Source of the DNA: Aquirhabdus sp.
Lineage (GTDB): Bacteria > Pseudomonadota > Gammaproteobacteria > Pseudomonadales > Moraxellaceae
Assembly: GCA_030149815.1 (NCBI GenBank)
Contig: JASLHI010000012.1
Coordinates: forward strand, 1 to 64,000
DNA: 64,000 bases
Reading direction: 5' to 3'
Both the position numbers and the translations under genes were made by a program. Below, piece by piece: positions 53,110 through 61,972 of this stretch. Position 1 is the stretch's first letter, and the number at the start of each line of letters is the position of its first letter. Under the pieces are notes generated by a model that was not told where the DNA came from, ran no database searches, and was given only the letters and a program-made list of their open reading frames with translations.

Positions 53110-53128
53110 AATTTCACAAATCCGCTAA

Positions 53129-54511
53129 TTAATTAGTATTTGTACAATCTGTACCTGTACCATACGGACTAGTATCAAAGGGCTGACCTGCTGGGGAATT
53201 AAAATCTGACAGAAGCACACTTAGATTATATGGTATATCTGATGTTACGGTTGTGCTATTCACTGTAGCAGTAGCAATCAGATCTACAGTTTGCCATGTT
53301 CCATATCTCCGCAAAAAACGAACTTGGAAATCAAACTTACCCGTACTATCTGTTGTATAAGTTACACTGGTTCCTGAGGATGGTGCAACAAAGGTGGTTG
53401 CAATTTGGGCAAAGCTTGGGAACGGCTTAGTAGAGCAAATGGTATGACTGGTATAAAGTCTAGTTGGCGTAGTAACATATCTATAGCCACCTTTTTCGAA
53501 ACTAAGTAAATTAATAGACATTGTAACTGGCAGATTTGCAATCGGTTTACCATCAATATCCACAACGTTAGCTGATAGCGATTCGGTGTAATATGTACCA
53601 TCCGTGCTTGTTTGCAAAAGAGCCGAATTACCAAAGGTAATGTTTGCCACCGGCGTTGCTACCGCTGTCGGTACAACATTGATCACCGTTGATTGATTCG
53701 CTAGAGAACCATCTCCATTTGTCAAAGAAGCATTAAATGTTATTCCGCTCGCCTCAAGTGCAGATGCAAGGCTGACAGGAGAAGAATCATTCGGCAACGT
53801 GACGTTAAATGTTGCAGTACCATCAGTACCTGTAGTTACTACAGAAGGACCACTAAGTGTCACACCACTGGTCAATGTACTCGGAATCGTAAATGTAATG
53901 TTCTGACCAGAAACAGCACCACCATTTACATCCACAGCTTTGACAGTAATAATAGCTGTATCGCCTGTAATCACCATCGAGGGTTTATTCGCTGACATAA
54001 CTAGATGATAGATTGGTGTTGTAGTCGTCGCTGAAGTTACTATGCCTAGTGTAGTAGATTGAGAAACTTTTTTACCTGTACCATCTGTGAACGAACCATT
54101 AATCACTACACCTTTAGAGAGTAATGTTGCATATTCAGAGGAACTACTTGCTACAGCCGGTAAATTAATAGTAAACGTTGCATTACCGTTAGCATCAGTC
54201 GTAGCAGTAGATGCGCCACTGATCGTAACGCCATTGGTCAACGTATCTGGAATAGACAATGTTACTGTTTGACCTGATATCCCGCCACCATTCACATCAA
54301 CTAACTTCTCAGTAATAACTGCTGTATCACCAGTAATCACCAAAGTCGATTTACTACTATTCAACACAATATGGTAGTTTGTCGCAACTGCGGCTGAAGT
54401 TGCAGTCCCAGTTGTTGAACTAGTCGATGAACCATAAAAACCACCTCCACCACCACAACCCGCCAAGGCAATTGCCGCAGAAAGCGCTGTCAATTGGAGA
54501 ACATTTTTCAT
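53129..54511 (-). CDS. Lipoprotein with tandem Ig-like (Big) domains
   Basis: A 460 aa exported lipoprotein. The signal ends in the lipobox LAGC at about residue 21, followed by a glycine run (GGGGG) and a Ser/Thr linker. Two tandem bacterial Ig-like domains follow, each with VITGDTA, VDVNGGxxSGQ, TLTNGV and a closing TDANGNATF-type motif, then a third, more divergent block with DIDGKPIANLPVTM. The ATG at 54511 has AGGG 7 bases upstream; longer in-frame starts add about 50 residues ahead of the signal and are less likely. It ends with a Cys-rich tail (GTDC). Surface or periplasmic role unknown. Confidence 0.85.
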   Translation of the reverse strand: MKNVLQLTALSAAIALAGCGGGGGFYGSSTSSTTGTATSAAVATNYHIVLNSSKSTLVITGDTAVITEKLVDVNGGGISGQTVTLSIPDTLTNGVTISGASTATTDANGNATFTINLPAVASSSSEYATLLSKGVVINGSFTDGTGKKVSQSTTLGIVTSATTTTPIYHLVMSANKPSMVITGDTAIITVKAVDVNGGAVSGQNITFTIPSTLTSGVTLSGPSVVTTGTDGTATFNVTLPNDSSPVSLASALEASGITFNASLTNGDGSLANQSTVINVVPTAVATPVANITFGNSALLQTSTDGTYYTESLSANVVDIDGKPIANLPVTMSINLLSFEKGGYRYVTTPTRLYTSHTICSTKPFPSFAQIATTFVAPSSGTSVTYTTDSTGKFDFQVRFLRRYGTWQTVDLIATATVNSTTVTSDIPYNLSVLLSDFNSPAGQPFDTSPYGTGTDCTNTN

Positions 54512-54704
54512 TTTAAGCCCTGCTCTTAATTTAGATTCCATTATTTTTACACCCCACCAATCACATAACCCATTATTTTTTAAACTACTATCCATTAATA
54601 TACGTCTACTTTTCGTATACACATTGTCCGACTTTACTGCACTCAGGAAGCATTGGCAATCTAGATTCACTATATTTACAAAAATAGAGACTTAATCGTG
54701 CATT

Positions 54705-55376
54705 TTATAGCGGATTGCCGAACCATCCGCCATTTTGACTACCATCGCCAAAGGTTTGCAGCAAAGGCTCATAAGCAGCGCGCCCCTCACCAGTGAGATA
54801 CGGTCCTTCAAGGAAAACCATTTGGCGCAGACCTTGTCGCAACCAGCGTTCATCCAGCGCATCTGTTTGCGTAATATGTCCAGTCATGAGCAGAAAATTT
54901 GACCAATTTGTCATGACAATCCAGATATTAATAATCAAAGCCTCAATTTCTATAAAAGACGCCTTCATCAAACCAGAATCTACAAATCCTTGGTAAATTT
55001 GCATACCACGTTGCATCACATGACGCGCATAGATTGGATAGCGTTCTTTTAAGACATCACTCGATTCAATTAAATGATTGGCATCTCGATGCAAAAAACG
55101 ATATTTCCAGAACTGAGTTGAAAGCACATTGAAGTAGAGAAACTTATCATTAACATTTAATGGTCTATCTTCTGGAACGTTAAGCAAACCCAAAATTTCA
55201 GCCTGATAAACCATTAGTAGCTCAGCAATAATCGCTTCCTTATTGCGGAAATGATAATACAAATTACCTGGACTGATTTCTAATGCAGCTGCGATATGAT
55301 TCGTAGATACCGAGCGCTCGCCTTGTTCATTAAACAATTGCAAACTTTTCTGCAGAATACGATCACGAGTTTTCAT
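54705..55376 (-). CDS. TetR-family regulator
   Basis: A 223 aa TetR protein with the HTH in residues 5-55 (TRDRILQKSLQLFNEQGERSVSTNHIAAALEISPGNLYYHFRNKEAII). The family branch with the HFRNKEAIIAELL opening and an extra-long C-terminal domain commonly controls fatty-acid or aldehyde genes. It diverges from the aldehyde dehydrogenase; the operator candidate at 55475-55491 lies between. Ligand unknown. Confidence 0.9.
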   Translation of the reverse strand: MKTRDRILQKSLQLFNEQGERSVSTNHIAAALEISPGNLYYHFRNKEAIIAELLMVYQAEILGLLNVPEDRPLNVNDKFLYFNVLSTQFWKYRFLHRDANHLIESSDVLKERYPIYARHVMQRGMQIYQGFVDSGLMKASFIEIEALIINIWIVMTNWSNFLLMTGHITQTDALDERWLRQGLRQMVFLEGPYLTGEGRAAYEPLLQTFGDGSQNGGWFGNPL

Positions 55377-55474
55377 ATCACTTTTTTCCAGCCTTTTAAC
55401 AAATGAGCATTTTGCCCAAGAATACTATGTTTTAACTCAAATTTACCATTAAAAATACATTTGTCCTCATTTCA

Positions 55475-55491
55475 CTGAACCGACCGTTCAG
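55475..55491. promoter_or_regulatory. Putative TetR operator
   Basis: CTGAAC-CGACC-GTTCAG, a perfect 6 bp dyad, lies in the gap between the TetR and aldehyde dehydrogenase genes, 11 bases before a -35-like TTGACA. Confidence 0.6.
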
Positions 55492-55501
55492 CAAAAATCA
55501 T

Positions 55502-55530
55502 TTGACAGTTTAGAGTAATTGCTCTAAAAC
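55502..55530 (+). promoter_or_regulatory. Putative promoter of the aldehyde dehydrogenase gene
   Basis: A perfect TTGACA (55502-55507), a 17 base spacer and TAAAAC (55525-55530). The spacer holds TTTAGAG..CTCTAAA, a second dyad that may bind a regulator. Confidence 0.6.
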
Positions 55531-55563
55531 GTATTCATCTTTTCCCAGATTGATTATTTAGCC

Positions 55564-57015
55564 ATGAATATTGCAGCCAAACCAGCAACTGACAGTACAG
55601 CCGTTCGTCCTGATGTGCAACGTATGCATGATATCTTTGAAGCGCAAAAAGCCGCTTATCGCGCAAACTCCATGCCGTCTGCCGCAGAGCGTATTGAACG
55701 CTTAGCACGTTTACGTCGCGTTCTGGTTCAGTACCAAAATGATTTTGCTCAAGCAATTTGCGAAGACTTTAGCAATCGCTCAATTGACGAAACCAAAATT
55801 GGCGAAGTCATGACATGCCTAGATTCAATTGACTATGTCACTAAAAATATTAGTAAATGGATGAAACCATCCAAACGCTCAACGAATCTTCTACATCAAC
55901 CAACGAAAGGCTGGGTGGCTTATCAACCATTAGGCGTTGTTGGAATTATGTCTCCATGGAACTATCCGCTTCTACTATCTATTAGCCCATTGATTTGTGC
56001 ACTGTCTTCAGGCAACCATGCGATGCTTAAAATATCTAGCGCATCAGCAACCTTTGGTGCGCTACTAGAAAAAGTTCTTGCGGAAGTATTTCCAGAGAAT
56101 CTGGTCGCAGTCGTGAATGGTGGCGGTGTTGTTTCGGATACATTCTGTCGTCTTCCATTCAACTTCTTAGTATTCACGGGTTCAAGTGCCATCGGCAAAA
56201 CTGTCATGGCAGCAGCAGCTGAGAACTTGACGCCTGTACTGCTTGAATTAGGTGGAAAATCTCCAGTTGTGATCCACCCATCATTCCCTATCGCAGAAGC
56301 CGCAGAACGTCTGACTTTTGGCAAACTATGGAATGCAGGACAAACGTGCGTTGCACCAGATTTTGTTCTACTTCCTCGTGGTAAAACCGCAGAGTTTGTT
56401 GGACAGATGCGTAAAAACATGAGCCAGTTCTATCCAACTTTGCTCAATAATCCAGACTTCACCAGTATCGTCAATGATAAACAATATGGCCGCCTACAAC
56501 GCTATTTAGATGACGCTCGTCAAAAAGGTGCAAAAGTCATTGAAGTGAATCCAGCCGATGAAGATTTGAGCCGTTCACATAAAATTGCTCCGACCATCAT
56601 CACAGACATTTCATCCGATATGTTGGTTGCTCAGGAAGAACTCTTTGGCCCACTGCTACTCGTCGTAGAATACGATACGATTGAAGAAGCTATTGATTAT
56701 ATTAATGATCGTCCGCGTCCACTCGCGCTCTACTATTTCGACTACAACGAAGAACGTGCTCAATACCTCATGGATCACACGCATTCTGGACAGTTTGGCA
56801 TCAACACCATGTTGACTCATATCGTCCATAGTGATCTGCCATTTGGTGGCGTCGGTAACTCAGGTATGGGCAAATATCATGGTCATGAAGGCTTCCTCAC
56901 CATGAGCCACGCGCGTTCAGTGCTGCAGGTTGGAAAACTCTATAGCGTCAAGCTGCTTTTCCCACCATTCAACAAACCACAACATTCATTATTGAAGAAC
57001 TTTTTCGTTCGCTAA
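55564..57015 (+). CDS. Aldehyde dehydrogenase, coniferyl-aldehyde dehydrogenase type
   Basis: A 483 aa NAD(P)-dependent aldehyde dehydrogenase. MSPWNYPLLL, LLELGGKSPVVI (general-base Glu) and NAGQTCVAPDFVLL (catalytic Cys) are intact. The C-terminal FFVR end and FINDRPRPLALYYF-like stretch are typical of the coniferyl-aldehyde/long-chain fatty aldehyde branch. Divergent from a TetR gene, so likely induced by its aldehyde substrate. Two tandem terminators follow. The true substrate could be a terpenoid, aromatic or fatty aldehyde. Confidence 0.9.
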   Translation: MNIAAKPATDSTAVRPDVQRMHDIFEAQKAAYRANSMPSAAERIERLARLRRVLVQYQNDFAQAICEDFSNRSIDETKIGEVMTCLDSIDYVTKNISKWMKPSKRSTNLLHQPTKGWVAYQPLGVVGIMSPWNYPLLLSISPLICALSSGNHAMLKISSASATFGALLEKVLAEVFPENLVAVVNGGGVVSDTFCRLPFNFLVFTGSSAIGKTVMAAAAENLTPVLLELGGKSPVVIHPSFPIAEAAERLTFGKLWNAGQTCVAPDFVLLPRGKTAEFVGQMRKNMSQFYPTLLNNPDFTSIVNDKQYGRLQRYLDDARQKGAKVIEVNPADEDLSRSHKIAPTIITDISSDMLVAQEELFGPLLLVVEYDTIEEAIDYINDRPRPLALYYFDYNEERAQYLMDHTHSGQFGINTMLTHIVHSDLPFGGVGNSGMGKYHGHEGFLTMSHARSVLQVGKLYSVKLLFPPFNKPQHSLLKNFFVR

Positions 57016-57030
57016 AAGCGTACCGCCCAT

Positions 57031-57066
57031 CACCTCAAAATATGTAAATTTTGGGGTGGTTTTTGA
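57031..57066 (+). terminator. First terminator after the aldehyde dehydrogenase gene
   Basis: CACCTCAAAA pairs with TTTTGGGGTG (one wobble), then GTTTTTG. Confidence 0.8.
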
Positions 57067-57080
57067 GTTTCAACTTGATT

Positions 57081-57118
57081 AAGGCGCGTTTTTTTGGTAT
57101 AAAACGCGCCTTGCTTTT
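57081..57118 (+). terminator. Second, stronger terminator before rpmB
   Basis: AAGGCGCGTTTT pairs with AAAACGCGCCTT around TTTGGTAT; GCTTTTTC follows. Tandem with the hairpin at 57031, insulating rpmB from upstream transcription. Confidence 0.85.
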
Positions 57119-57239
57119 TCTAATCAGTTTTAAACAGTCTTTTATGCGACGTCGGCGGCTAAATCTACGTATGAGTAGTTGGTCAAAAATGTCCTCATAG
57201 TCGGCTAAGTCGTCATATAAAGTAAAGTGGAGCTACATC

Positions 57240-57476
57240 ATGTCAAAGGTTTGCCAAGTAACCGGCAAGCGTCCGATCGTTGGGAACAACATTTCGCACG
57301 CAAACAACAAAACCAAACGCCGGTTCGAACCGAACCTGCATTACAAGCGTTTTTGGGTTGAAGCTGAAAAACGCTTTGTCCGCCTACGCCTAACTGCAAA
57401 TGCAATGCGTATTGTTGATAAACACGGAATCGAGAAAGTCATCGCTGACTTGCGCGCTTCTGGTCAAAAAGTCTAA
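57240..57476 (+). CDS. rpmB: 50S ribosomal protein L28
   Basis: A 78 aa ribosomal protein. The opening SKVCQVTGKRPIVGNNISHANNKTKRRFEPNL is the L28 signature, and the ending VDKHGIEKVIADLRASGQKV is typical. GGAG lies 5 bases before ATG. It is followed by rpmG after 24 bases, the common gene pair. Confidence 0.97.
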   Translation: MSKVCQVTGKRPIVGNNISHANNKTKRRFEPNLHYKRFWVEAEKRFVRLRLTANAMRIVDKHGIEKVIADLRASGQKV

Positions 57477-57500
57477 GACCAATTTTTAGGAGCCTAAATC

Positions 57501-57656
57501 ATGCGTGATAAAATTCGCTTAGTTTCAAGTGCTGGTACTGGTTACTTCTACACCACCACAAAAAACAAACGCACTATGCCAGAAAAAATGGCGATCAAAA
57601 AATTTGATCCAACCATTCGTCAACACGTTATTTTTAACGAAGCTAAAATCAAATAA
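57501..57656 (+). CDS. rpmG: 50S ribosomal protein L33
   Basis: A 51 aa protein. The start MRDKIRLVSSAGTGYFYTTT, the basic KNKRTMPEKM and the end HVIFNEAKIK are typical L33. No CxxC zinc motifs, so this is the zinc-independent form. AGGAG lies 9 bases upstream. Co-transcribed with rpmB and ended by a terminator. Confidence 0.97.
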   Translation: MRDKIRLVSSAGTGYFYTTTKNKRTMPEKMAIKKFDPTIRQHVIFNEAKIK

Positions 57657-57671
57657 TTTGATTTGATGCTA

Positions 57672-57706
57672 AAAAAAGACCTACACATTGATGTAGGTTT
57701 TTTTTG
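57672..57706 (+). terminator. rpmBG terminator
   Basis: ACCTACA and TGTAGGT form the stem around CATTGA, followed by a run of T. An A run on the other side allows bidirectional use. Confidence 0.9.
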
Positions 57707-57722
57707 TCTTTCTTTTCTTAAT

Positions 57723-58583
57723 TCATTGGACTTTGGACGTAACAGGCGCAACCACTTGTTTTTTAATTTTAACTGAACCAGCTTTCACTTCTTGAAACTT
57801 CCCATTCTTGAAAACAAATTCGCGGGTGTAATGCTTGATTTTATGGGTATGACAATCCTCTTCTTCATGCGTAAACTGAATATTCGCATCCCCCGCATCA
57901 TCTGAGCCGATCCTATACTCATCATCCGTAAAATCAATATATCTATTAACATCTATGATTTCTTTAACATCATCAACATCAAACTTACATAACTGCGAAA
58001 CAGTATGACTATCAAGACCATATTTTAGTTGATTACCCGATACAAATAACCCCTGCATAACATAGGGCAGTCCGTTTGTCTCTGCGCTTGGTGTAGTTAA
58101 ATAGAATATTTCATACTCTTTCCTTGATGCCCCCATAGACTGTCCAATCGCATCAAAAAGTACAAAATGTTTTCCTCTACCATCGCTAAACTCTTTCATT
58201 ACATCTGGTTGCTCGCCATATCCCTGTTCGGATTCAGATCCTATACATCGCTCATTCGAATCACTTTTCTCTTTTTTATTAAAATCACAAATAAACATAC
58301 CATCATTTGAATTTGCTCCTCCCGTATGTACGATATCTGCAATGACCAAATATTTATAACTATTCAATTGAAAACATATGCTTGGCACTGAATCACCATC
58401 TTCCTGATCTAACAATCCATTATGCGCATCCAAATACTGCGCCAACAAATGAAATGAAGGTTTCTTGAGCGCACTATCACACTGCTCAAAATACGTCACA
58501 GCATGGCTCATCGACGAAGCTAACAAGAGCAACCACAACCACATTTTGCACGTGCTCTCTGAGAGTATTCTTATTATTTTCAT
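57723..58583 (-). CDS. Exported protein of unknown function
   Basis: A 286 aa protein with a signal peptide (residues 1-28, hydrophobic core MWLWLLLLASS, cleavage after SHA). The mature part has five or more cysteines (for example CDSAL, SICFQL, ICDF, RCIG, LCKF, DCHTH) that may form disulfides in the periplasm. It is acidic (DDVKEIIDVNRYIDFTDDEY) with a basic C-terminus (KAGSVKIKKQ). No family was recognised. It is convergent with rpmBG. Confidence 0.7.
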   Translation of the reverse strand: MKIIRILSESTCKMWLWLLLLASSMSHAVTYFEQCDSALKKPSFHLLAQYLDAHNGLLDQEDGDSVPSICFQLNSYKYLVIADIVHTGGANSNDGMFICDFNKKEKSDSNERCIGSESEQGYGEQPDVMKEFSDGRGKHFVLFDAIGQSMGASRKEYEIFYLTTPSAETNGLPYVMQGLFVSGNQLKYGLDSHTVSQLCKFDVDDVKEIIDVNRYIDFTDDEYRIGSDDAGDANIQFTHEEEDCHTHKIKHYTREFVFKNGKFQEVKAGSVKIKKQVVAPVTSKVQ

Positions 58584-58901
58584 ACAGTCCCCTATGTCCT
58601 AAAGATATTTTCCCAAACCCCAAACATAACAAAATTTTCTCTTGTAAACTTATACTCTTACTTTATATTTTCACCCTAAATGCTTCTGATCTAATAAAAA
58701 TTAATTCGTGCATAAGCAACTGTTTCAAAAACAACAATCACATATAAATTTCCTATAAATTTTTGCTATATTATTCATTACAACATTGATTTAACTACAC
58801 GTTACAGCCCTACAGCACGCACGACGATAGCAATCAAAAATTAAATTTCTCATTTGATTCAATCACACTTTACGATTGTCTCGCATTCATTGGAGTACAA
58901 C
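58584..58901. other. Intergenic region before the Kef-type antiporter gene
   Basis: The 318 base gap separates divergent genes. It is AT-rich, with TATATTATTCATTAC and other TATA-like boxes around 58767-58780 that could serve the antiporter promoter. No ORF, repeat or RNA gene is supported. Confidence 0.5.
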
Positions 58902-60641
58902 ATGTCACATGATGTTAGTCTGATTGTCCTCCTTGCCGTGGGTTTTGGTCTCGCCTTGGTCTTTGGCTATCTTGCAGCGCGCCTGCGTCTCCCTCCACTT
59001 GTAGGTTATTTAGTGGCTGGGATTCTGATTAGTCCGAATACTCCTGGCATGATTGCCGATATGCATATTGCTAATCAGCTTGCCGAACTCGGTGTCATGT
59101 TCTTGATGTTTGGCGTGGGAATGCATTTTTCAATCACAGATCTGCTTGCAGTACGCAAAATCGCAATTCCTGGCGCAATATTACAAATCGCTGCAGCAAC
59201 CCTCATGGGCATCGGTTTATCGTCTCTATGGGGCTGGAGTCTCGGTTCTGGGCTGGTTTTTGGGCTATGTTTATCTGTTGCGAGTACCGTTGTATTACTT
59301 CGAGCACTTGAGTCACGTGGGCTAATGACGTCGGTTAATGGTCGAATTGCGATTGGCTGGCTCGTTGTTGAAGACTTGGTGATGGTTCTTGTTTTGGTTT
59401 TATTACCCCCAATGGCGGTTATGCTGGGTGGTGAATCGCCACATACAACAGCAAGTAGTACAAGTAACCTTTTAGTCACCGTCGGCATCACGCTTGCAAA
59501 AGTGATTACGTTTATTGCCCTCATGCTGATTGTGGGAAGACGTGTATTTCCAAAATTCCTGCTCTTGGTTTCACGCACAGGCTCACGGGAATTATTCACA
59601 TTATCCGTTGTCGCCGCCGCAGTCACGATTGCTTACGGTTCATATGTATTATTTGGCGTATCGTTTGCCCTAGGTGCATTCTTTGCAGGTATGGTTGTGC
59701 GTGAATCTGACTTCAGTCATCGCGCAGAAGAAGAAACATTGCCACTACGTGAAGTCTTCTCCATTCTATTTTTTGTATCTGTCGGAATGTTATTTAGCCC
59801 AGCAGTTTTGATTCAGCATCCTATCCAAGTTCTGGCTGTCGTTGCGGTAATTGTAGTAGGAAAAACCTTAGCTGCGATGGCATTAGTTTTATTTTTCCGC
59901 TACCCACTGAATACTGCACTCACTGTTGGTGCAAGCTTGGCGCAGATTGGTGAGTTTTCATTTATTCTTGCCAGCGTTGGACTATCGCTCAAATTACTCA
60001 CGCTGGATGGTCAAAATCTGATTCTGGCAGGTGCGCTCATTTCAATTAGCTTAAATACCGCAATATTTGCTGCAATCGAACCTGCACAACGTTGGATTAG
60101 GGCTCGCTCCCATTTAGCCAGAAAGCTTGAACGTAGCGGAGATCCGCTCTCCATGCTGCCCATGAGCGTGGACAATGAATATCTCGATGGTCAAGTTGTA
60201 TTGATTGGACACGGCGCTGTTGGACGACGAATCGCTCAAACTTTTAAAGAGCAAAACATTCGCTATGTGGTCGTTGATGAAAACCGCGACATTATTGAAT
60301 CGCTACGCGCCCAAAACATCCCTGCTGTTTCTGGTGATGCTTGTGAACCTGCTGTGCTCATTCAGGCGCACATTGCGCAGGCGAGTCTATTGGTTGTTTC
60401 AACCGCAGATGTGTTTGATGTAAGACGCATGGTTGAAATTTCACGAATACTCAATCCAAAGATTGAAGCGGTGATTTGTACTGAAAGTCTTGCTGAAGCG
60501 CAGCTACTCGAAAAAGAAAACATCGGCAAAGTCTTTATGTCCAAACAAACGCTAGCAGACACGATGACAGAACATGTCTTTCATCGACTGGGAAAAGAGC
60601 ATCTGGTGAAGTCGTTGCATGAAACAACAGGACATCATTAA
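58902..60641 (+). CDS. Kef-type monovalent cation/proton antiporter (YbaL-like)
   Basis: A 579 aa inner-membrane protein. Residues 1-390 form a Na+/H+ exchanger domain with about 12 transmembrane segments (PPLVGYLVAGILISPNTPG, LMFGVGMHFS). Residues 430-560 form a TrkA-N (RCK) domain with VVLIGHGAVGRRIAQTFKEQ and VVDENRDIIESL, which binds a nucleotide. Related YbaL/KefB proteins export K+ or exchange cations for protons. GGAG lies before the ATG at 58902; an in-frame start 48 bases earlier is rejected. Confidence 0.9.
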   Translation: MSHDVSLIVLLAVGFGLALVFGYLAARLRLPPLVGYLVAGILISPNTPGMIADMHIANQLAELGVMFLMFGVGMHFSITDLLAVRKIAIPGAILQIAAATLMGIGLSSLWGWSLGSGLVFGLCLSVASTVVLLRALESRGLMTSVNGRIAIGWLVVEDLVMVLVLVLLPPMAVMLGGESPHTTASSTSNLLVTVGITLAKVITFIALMLIVGRRVFPKFLLLVSRTGSRELFTLSVVAAAVTIAYGSYVLFGVSFALGAFFAGMVVRESDFSHRAEEETLPLREVFSILFFVSVGMLFSPAVLIQHPIQVLAVVAVIVVGKTLAAMALVLFFRYPLNTALTVGASLAQIGEFSFILASVGLSLKLLTLDGQNLILAGALISISLNTAIFAAIEPAQRWIRARSHLARKLERSGDPLSMLPMSVDNEYLDGQVVLIGHGAVGRRIAQTFKEQNIRYVVVDENRDIIESLRAQNIPAVSGDACEPAVLIQAHIAQASLLVVSTADVFDVRRMVEISRILNPKIEAVICTESLAEAQLLEKENIGKVFMSKQTLADTMTEHVFHRLGKEHLVKSLHETTGHH

Positions 60642-60649
60642 CACGCCAT

Positions 60650-60715
60650 AGCTCATTGAGCTTGCAGTTGCTGAGCTTGTCGAAGTGCGACGGCACATAC
60701 AGGCTCAATGCACTA
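60650..60715. repeat. TGAGCTTGTCGAA-type repeat, diverged copy
   Basis: GCTCATTGAGC..TGAGCTTGTCGAAGTGC..GGCTCAATG resembles the repeat at 23644-23720 (shared CTCATTGAG and TGTCGAAGTG), with several changes. Confidence 0.6.
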
Positions 60716-60732
60716 CCATTAATTCTGTGCAT

Positions 60733-60765
60733 AAAAAAACGACACTCATATGGTGTCGTTTTTAT
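60733..60765. terminator. Bidirectional terminator after the antiporter gene
   Basis: AAAACGACAC and GTGTCGTTTT pair around TCATATG, with A and T runs on both sides. It lies between convergent genes. Confidence 0.85.
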
Positions 60766-60785
60766 AAATATTAAATTACAACATC

Positions 60786-61148
60786 TTAGCTATAGTGGGC
60801 TGGGCATTCATCCATCACGGCAGCATGCCATTTTGCTGATTGCTGCTCCATTAAAGCCGATAATGCGGCTTGAATCATTTGTTGACCAATACCTTGCAAT
60901 GCATCACCAAGCGCAGCTTGAATCTCATCAGAAAACTTGATGGTCACAAGTGGCTCGCTAGAAGTTGTTTCAGCACGATTAGACATATCAACTTCTGAGG
61001 CAAGCTCAAGCAGACCTTCAACGTCATTCTGAGCCGAATCTTCTGCAAAATCAGCAGAACGTAATGCAATCACACCTGCTTGCAACTGTACCAACTCAAG
61101 TACGGTTTCGCTTGGCATAAACATTTCAGTCTTACGAATAACAGTCAT
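60786..61148 (-). CDS. Small protein of unknown function near topA
   Basis: A 120 aa soluble protein, acidic in the middle (SADFAEDSAQNDVEGLLELASEV), with a C-terminal helix (IQAALGDALQGIGQQMIQAALSALMEQQ) that may mediate oligomer formation. No family was recognised. It lies downstream of the 167 aa gene and topA on the same strand, separated by 205 bases. Confidence 0.65.
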   Translation of the reverse strand: MTVIRKTEMFMPSETVLELVQLQAGVIALRSADFAEDSAQNDVEGLLELASEVDMSNRAETTSSEPLVTIKFSDEIQAALGDALQGIGQQMIQAALSALMEQQSAKWHAAVMDECPAHYS

Positions 61149-61353
61149 ATCTGCACCTCATTACCTGTGCGGGTTAGTACTCGCCAACCCTATTTGTTTT
61201 TAAACTTCCCTGACGTGTTACCTAAAACAATTTCTGAAATTCAGGTTGGTTTACATGTAACGCAACAATGCAGATATTTTCTGGATAATTCAAGAGGTAA
61301 TGTGGCTTTTTTACTAAAAAATGACACTTTTTTGCGAAATAAATGGTCAAAAA

Positions 61354-61857
61354 TCAGAATTCGACCATTTCGTTGCGGAAACCATCGATCAAATTAACCA
61401 ATTCCTGATGCCACTCCTTCAAAATCTGGATATCTGGCAGCCATGCTAAAGGACTATGAGTGACTTTGATAATTAGATTTGACGAGGCATTATCATCAAA
61501 AACTGGCTCTAGCGGTTCTGGTGCATACTCACATGCAGCAAACGCGCGATTTAATTCAGCTAAGAAACCTGAATGGGAAAGTTGCTCCAAAATCGTGATT
61601 TCTGGTGAGACTTGCCCACGTTGTGCCATTTTTTCTTTAATACTGGCAAAAGTAGGATGACGATCCGTTAATTTGTAGTAGCGCACCAACTCTTGCAAAA
61701 ATGCCAAAACTGCTCCGTGTAGCTGAAACACAGCCGCCTCACGAGATGCTTGAGCAATTTGAGGATTTTCTGCTTTGTTCGCCTGTAATACTGACAAGCG
61801 GGCAAAATAGAGCTTTTGATTGGTACGGTCAGCATGGTAACGAGCGACACGAGACAT
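61354..61857 (-). CDS. DUF6586-like small protein downstream of topA
   Basis: A 167 aa soluble helical protein beginning MSRVARYHADRTNQKLYFARLSV. The regions AREAAVFQLHGAVLAFLQELVRYY and SPLAWLPDIQILKEWHQEL resemble small proteins encoded next to topA in Pseudomonas and Acinetobacter; this match is from memory. It lies 115 bases after topA and behind a hairpin, so co-transcription may be attenuated. Function unknown. Confidence 0.7.
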   Translation of the reverse strand: MSRVARYHADRTNQKLYFARLSVLQANKAENPQIAQASREAAVFQLHGAVLAFLQELVRYYKLTDRHPTFASIKEKMAQRGQVSPEITILEQLSHSGFLAELNRAFAACEYAPEPLEPVFDDNASSNLIIKVTHSPLAWLPDIQILKEWHQELVNLIDGFRNEMVEF

Positions 61858-61894
61858 AAGCTTTTCCAGACTATAAATAATGAATCAAACAGTA

Positions 61895-61940
61895 AAATGA
61901 TTAAAAAACAAAACCGCCACCCATATCATGGTGGCGGTTT
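61895..61940 (-). terminator. topA terminator
   Basis: AAACCGCCACC and GGTGGCGGTTT form an 11 bp stem; on the - strand TTTGTTTTTTAATC follows. It lies 33 bases after the topA stop codon. Confidence 0.85.
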
Positions 61941-61972
61941 CATCAAAATCAAAGAAAAACGACTAATAAATA

